Source: Saururus chinensis
Taxonomy: Eukaryota; Streptophyta; Magnoliopsida; Piperales; Saururaceae
Assembly: GCA_035235625.1 (NCBI GenBank)
Contig: CP141144.1
Coordinates: 38,624,014 to 38,688,013, forward strand
Length of the DNA stretch: 64,000 nt
Reading direction: 5' to 3'
The notes beneath the pieces are model-generated. The model was not told the DNA's origin. It saw only the letters and a program-made list of their open reading frames with translations, and did not search any database. Below are positions 60,303 to 64,000 of the stretch, one piece after another; the first letter of the stretch is position 1, and every line of letters begins with the position of its first letter. The translations under genes and the position numbers were made by a program.

Positions 60303-61758
60303 GTAGCATTAAATTCTACTAACATGCAGGGGAAAAATAAATCATATAACAAATTCATAACTTAAAATTTAAAGACAAACCATTTTCATAGCTTAAAACA
60401 AATACATTTCATTCATAGAATGTCTTCGATACTAAAATGATATACACCTGTGATCATGGGGCAACAGGATCAGAAATAGAGGGGTTTTCCCATGATACCC
60501 CAACTCCTGAGCGCACTAAAAGCCTCGTTAGATAGTATCTAGGAGTAATAAACTCCAATAGTTCTTGGGTTGTGTGCTGAAGAACTACCCTTCAAATTCT
60601 AAAATTTTAAAATAAATGAAATAACCAAATGATATTCAAATAATTTATGCTAAAATAATCTCGTAAGGTGGGCCTTCGTCCAGATCCTAACGATATTTTA
60701 AACCATTAAAAGTAAGCCTTAGTGTATAACTTGAAGGGTTAAAAATGAATGGAGCTTAGCCCTAACACAAAAATAGGATTTAGAACCACCTACTCTCGTG
60801 AGGCCTTTGCTCATTGTCGGCTTAAGTGCAGCGGGCAGCACCTACCCTTGCGCTAAGATAGTCTCCTTGTCCGGCTCAAGTGAGATAGGCAAAACTTCCC
60901 TAGTGCTGGGATAATCTTCGCTTCGAGTCCGAGAGTGGCAGATAGGGCTTCTTCTTGCTCCAGTTTGTTCCCACCTTTTAGAGAGGCTAATTTGAATAAC
61001 GGACCCTCTCACAACGTCGGGCACCCTTGAATTAGGTATGATAGGTTTTTGAACGGATGGAAATGGGCGAGAAATGGCTAAGAAATGCATGTTTAAGCCT
61101 TAGAAATGCACGTTAGACGAAAGAAAGGAGAAGAGGAAGGGATGGGGTGAGTTGTACATCCCCCCTCCATCTCCTTTTATAGGCCAAAAGGCCTTCCGGA
61201 TGCGCAACATGTGTTGCACATCTGGTGGTTGGAGGAGCCATGCCGGCTCTTGAAGCAATGTCTCAACCACAACATGTGGTTTAGACAAGCTAGCCGCAAT
61301 GGAGTAGGGTCGCGTCAGCCACTGCGTCAACACTGGCATCAGCCAGAGTTGACGTAGATAATAAATTTTTTCAACTTTCTTTGTTAATATTAAACAAAAA
61401 TTAAAACTTCAATTGGGCATAACATTTACCCCGTGCTCAGAATCTCGTGTTCTTGGTACTGTTGGACTCGTATTGATGAGCCCTTCGAAACAAGATGACA
61501 CAAAAGTATGTTTCCTCACCAAAGCAATGTGGGTGCCGCCCATGATATGCTTAATGAGGCCACAACCTATAATTTTGGTGTCAAAAATTTGTGTTCTTTG
61601 GCTCGTTACAATTGTCTCTCCAAGCCCTATGAACAATCTAAAAGGCATAAAAGGAGATTGAGGCTAAAACAATGTCAATTTGATACATAAAGCTATTTGG
61701 GCTGAAAACTCAAAATAAGTTCAAAGGTTTATTTTTCTAAAATTTTTGGGGTGTTACA
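60303..61758 (-). repeat. 3' LTR of a Del/Tekay chromovirus-like element (low end uncertain)
   Basis: Minus-strand TGTAACACCCC starts at 61758, immediately after the purine tract. A minus-strand TATA box TATAAAAGG is at 61,173-61,181. U5 runs down to at least 60,303, where it meets the end of the 4.9-kb LTR. The expected GTGTTACA-type end is missing, so it may be truncated there. Confidence 0.65.
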
Positions 61759-61772
61759 ATCTACTCCCCTTA
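61759..61772 (-). other. Polypurine tract of the Del/Tekay element
   Basis: Minus-strand TAAGGGGAGTAGAT directly precedes the LTR start TGTAACACC. Confidence 0.75.
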
Positions 61773-61779
61773 CAAAATT

Positions 61780-64000
61780 TTGACCTTGAAATTTGAACAT
61801 CATTTAAACAACTAAGGATATTTCTTTAACATTTCATTCTCTAATTCCCATGTTGCCTCTTCCGAGGAATGATGCTGCTACAAAATTTTCACCAATGTAA
61901 TTCTTTTTGTCTTGAGAATCTATTCTTTTCTGTCTAAAATCTTAATTGGCTTCTCCTCAAAGAACAAATCTGGCCTTAGAGTAACGGATGTTTGGTCGAG
62001 GATGTGAGAGGGGTCTAGAACATACTTCCGAAGCATGGATACATGGAAGACGTTATGGACACCATCAAGCTGCAGGGGTAAGGCTGGCCTGTACGCCAGA
62101 GGGCCTATCCTTTCAAGTTCTCAAAAGGACTCGTGAAATGTGAATTTAACTTTCCTTTAATGTCGAAACGCATGACCCCTCAAGTTGGCAAGATTTTCAA
62201 AAGTACATAATCAGCGTTATTAACCGTTATTCAAAAGTACACTAAATTCAAGATCCTTCCGACTTTTGTTAACATAACTCTTTTGACGACTTTGTGCCGT
62301 TACTAGTCACTCCTTAATGAGTTTTACCTTATCCACACATTGCTTCAAGAACTCTGATTTTAGCAGCTGACGTTCTCACACCTCACTCCAACATATTGGA
62401 GATCTGCAAGGTCTCCCATATAAAGCCTCATAGGGAGCCATGTCAATGCTTGAGTAGAAGCTATTATTGTAAGCAAACTCCACTAATGGCAGATGATCGT
62501 CCCAATTACCCTTCAATTTGAGAGTTCATACTTGCAATATGTCTTCTAGGGTTTGAGTAGTCCTCTCTGACTGGCCATCAGTTTGTGGGTGGAAAGCAGT
62601 ACTAAAATTGAGACTGGTGCCCAATTCTTGTTGGAGTCCTTGCCAAAACTTAGATGTAAATCGGCTATCCCTGTCTGAGATGATGGATAGAGGTACTCCA
62701 TGACGACTCACAATCTCTTTTACATACAACTTCATCAATGACTCTGAGGAGTGCTTCTTTCTTAACAAAAGGAAATGAGCGCACTTTGTGAGTCAGTCAA
62801 CTATAACCCAGATTGACTCGTGACCTTGAGTCATTCATGGTAAACTTGAGACAAAATTCATGGTAATATGTTCCCATTTCTACTCCAGGATTTCCATGGA
62901 TTGGATGGTTCCTAAAGGTTTCTAGTGTTCGGTCTTAACCTGCTGGCATGTCAACCATAATGACACATAATCTCCAATGTCTCTTTTCATTCCATTCTAC
63001 CAAAAACTTCATCTCAAATCATGGTACATCTTTGTCCCTCCAGAATTGATGGTATACCGAGATTGGTGTGCTTCATGTAGGAGGTCTTCCCTTAACTCGG
63101 GTATAGATGGAACCACCAATCTTCCTCGGAATTGGATACCATCGTTAGGGGTTCTAGTGAAGTCTAGTTTCTCCAATAGTGCTTGTACATCTTCACTCTC
63201 TTGTTGAGCCTTAAGGATATGTTCAATCATTGCAGACCAAATGGTTAATTTTGCAATGAAAGATTCCTTATTCCCCCATTGCCACTCAAGCTGGAAGTTA
63301 ATTGCTTCCTCCAATAACTTCCATTCCTTCATGAGTATATGCACAATCCTTCCTTCAGCCTTACTACTCAATGCATTGGCCACTATGTTGGCTTCCCCGA
63401 ATGGTAAAGAATGGAGAAGTCGTAGTCCTAGATATACTCAATCCACCTCCTTTGTCTCATATTGAGGTCACTCTGAGAAAAGATATACTTTAAACTTTGG
63501 TGGTTAGTAAAGACTTCAAATTTCTCTTCATAATAATAATGCCTCCAAATTTTCAACGTGAAGACTACAGTTGCCAACTCCAAATCATGAGCGGGGTAGT
63601 TGACTTCATGCTTTTTTAGCTATCATTAAGCATATGTTATTACTTTCCCGTGTTGCATGAACACACAACCAAGACCTTTGCCAGAAGAATCATTATAAAT
63701 GACAAACCCCCCACTTCCCGCTGGTAAGGCTAAAAATGGTGTGGTCATTAGCTTTACCTTCAGTGCTTGAAAACTCTTCTCAAAGGCATCATCCAAAATG
63801 AATTTTACTCCTTTTCTAGTTAACTTGGTCATGGGTAGGTCAATACTAGAAAATTCATTTATGAACCTTCGGTAATACCCTGCAAGGCGAAGAAAACTTC
63901 AAATTTCCATGACGGTCTTAGGTTTTTCCCATTTTAGTTCCGCTTCTATTTTGGCTAGGTCAATGGAGACTCTGTCTTTTGAAATTACATGACCCAAAAA
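61780..64000 (-). pseudogene. Del/Tekay-type Ty3-gypsy pol, decayed and cut by the window edge
   Basis: Read downward from 64,000: RT/RNase H start (TLKVKLMTTPFLALP-like and FVIYNDSSGKGLGCVFMQ at 63,626-63,832). Next comes the tether with LLHEAHQSRYTINSGGTKMYHDLR (63,009-63,383). The integrase core has [18 protein letters not shown] and [20 protein letters not shown] (62,526-62,768). Further fragments resemble PLQLDGVHNVFHVSML (near 62,050). Last is a chromodomain-like end matching LVKIL.QHHSSEEATWELE (61,850-61,920). Frameshifts and in-frame stops, two of them inside the chromodomain-like part, show it is dead. The chromodomain would target insertion to heterochromatin. RT active site and gag lie outside the window. 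Confidence 0.82.

Noticed and set aside
47278..61758. One huge LTR from 47,278 to 61,758 with all other elements nested in it
   Set aside because: The ends could pair (TGTAATATCCC and the inverse of TGTAACACCCC), but both flanking parts carry their own promoter in opposite orientation, so they are different LTRs.

Overview
The window is nuclear DNA from a flowering plant. It holds one twelve-exon gene with canonical GT/AG introns. The rest is mostly nested plant transposable elements: Athila and Del/Tekay Ty3-gypsy, Ty1-copia, CACTA, hAT, Mutator-type foldback elements and small MITEs. I cannot name the species. Nothing bacterial, organellar or viral is present.

Layout. 1-14,000: an Athila-type Ty3-gypsy element on the minus strand (gag, protease, RT, RNase H and integrase, all broken by frameshifts). 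Its 3' part is split by a complete 5.5-kb LTR element (752-6288, 384-bp LTRs, 5-bp target duplication GTCCC). Instead of pol genes, that element carries an intron-less, decayed copy of an organelle-type ClpB/Hsp100 chaperone. The ClpB copy is itself split by a 1.4-kb LTR. 14,000-20,000: decayed LTR sequence and a copia gag remnant. 21,000-25,150: a GC-rich 0.8-kb tandem duplication, then CT-rich arrays and TAGCGACGC motifs ending in a CACTA-type terminus. 25,160-25,950: a hAT transposase remnant.

26,230-37,750: the only apparently functional gene, a minus-strand ankyrin-repeat plus Raf-like protein kinase of the plant integrin-linked kinase type (best remembered match Arabidopsis At4g18950). 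All twelve coding exons join in frame to 462 codons. Its introns contain small elements, including a 152-bp MITE with a perfect 9-bp target duplication.

37,750-64,000: repeats again. A copia LTR (41,181-46,902) is split by a 4.9-kb Mutator-type foldback element with 1.7-1.8-kb inverted arms and a perfect 9-bp target duplication. A second, 1.2-kb foldback element lies at 52,147-53,327. Several large Del/Tekay-type LTRs follow: a 3.26-kb solo LTR with target duplication AATAT, and a 4.9-kb LTR full of minisatellites. A decayed Del/Tekay pol with a chromodomain-like end runs off the right edge. No operon-like cooperation exists here. The biology is one housekeeping-type signalling gene embedded in layered transposon insertions, with one clear case of host-gene capture.
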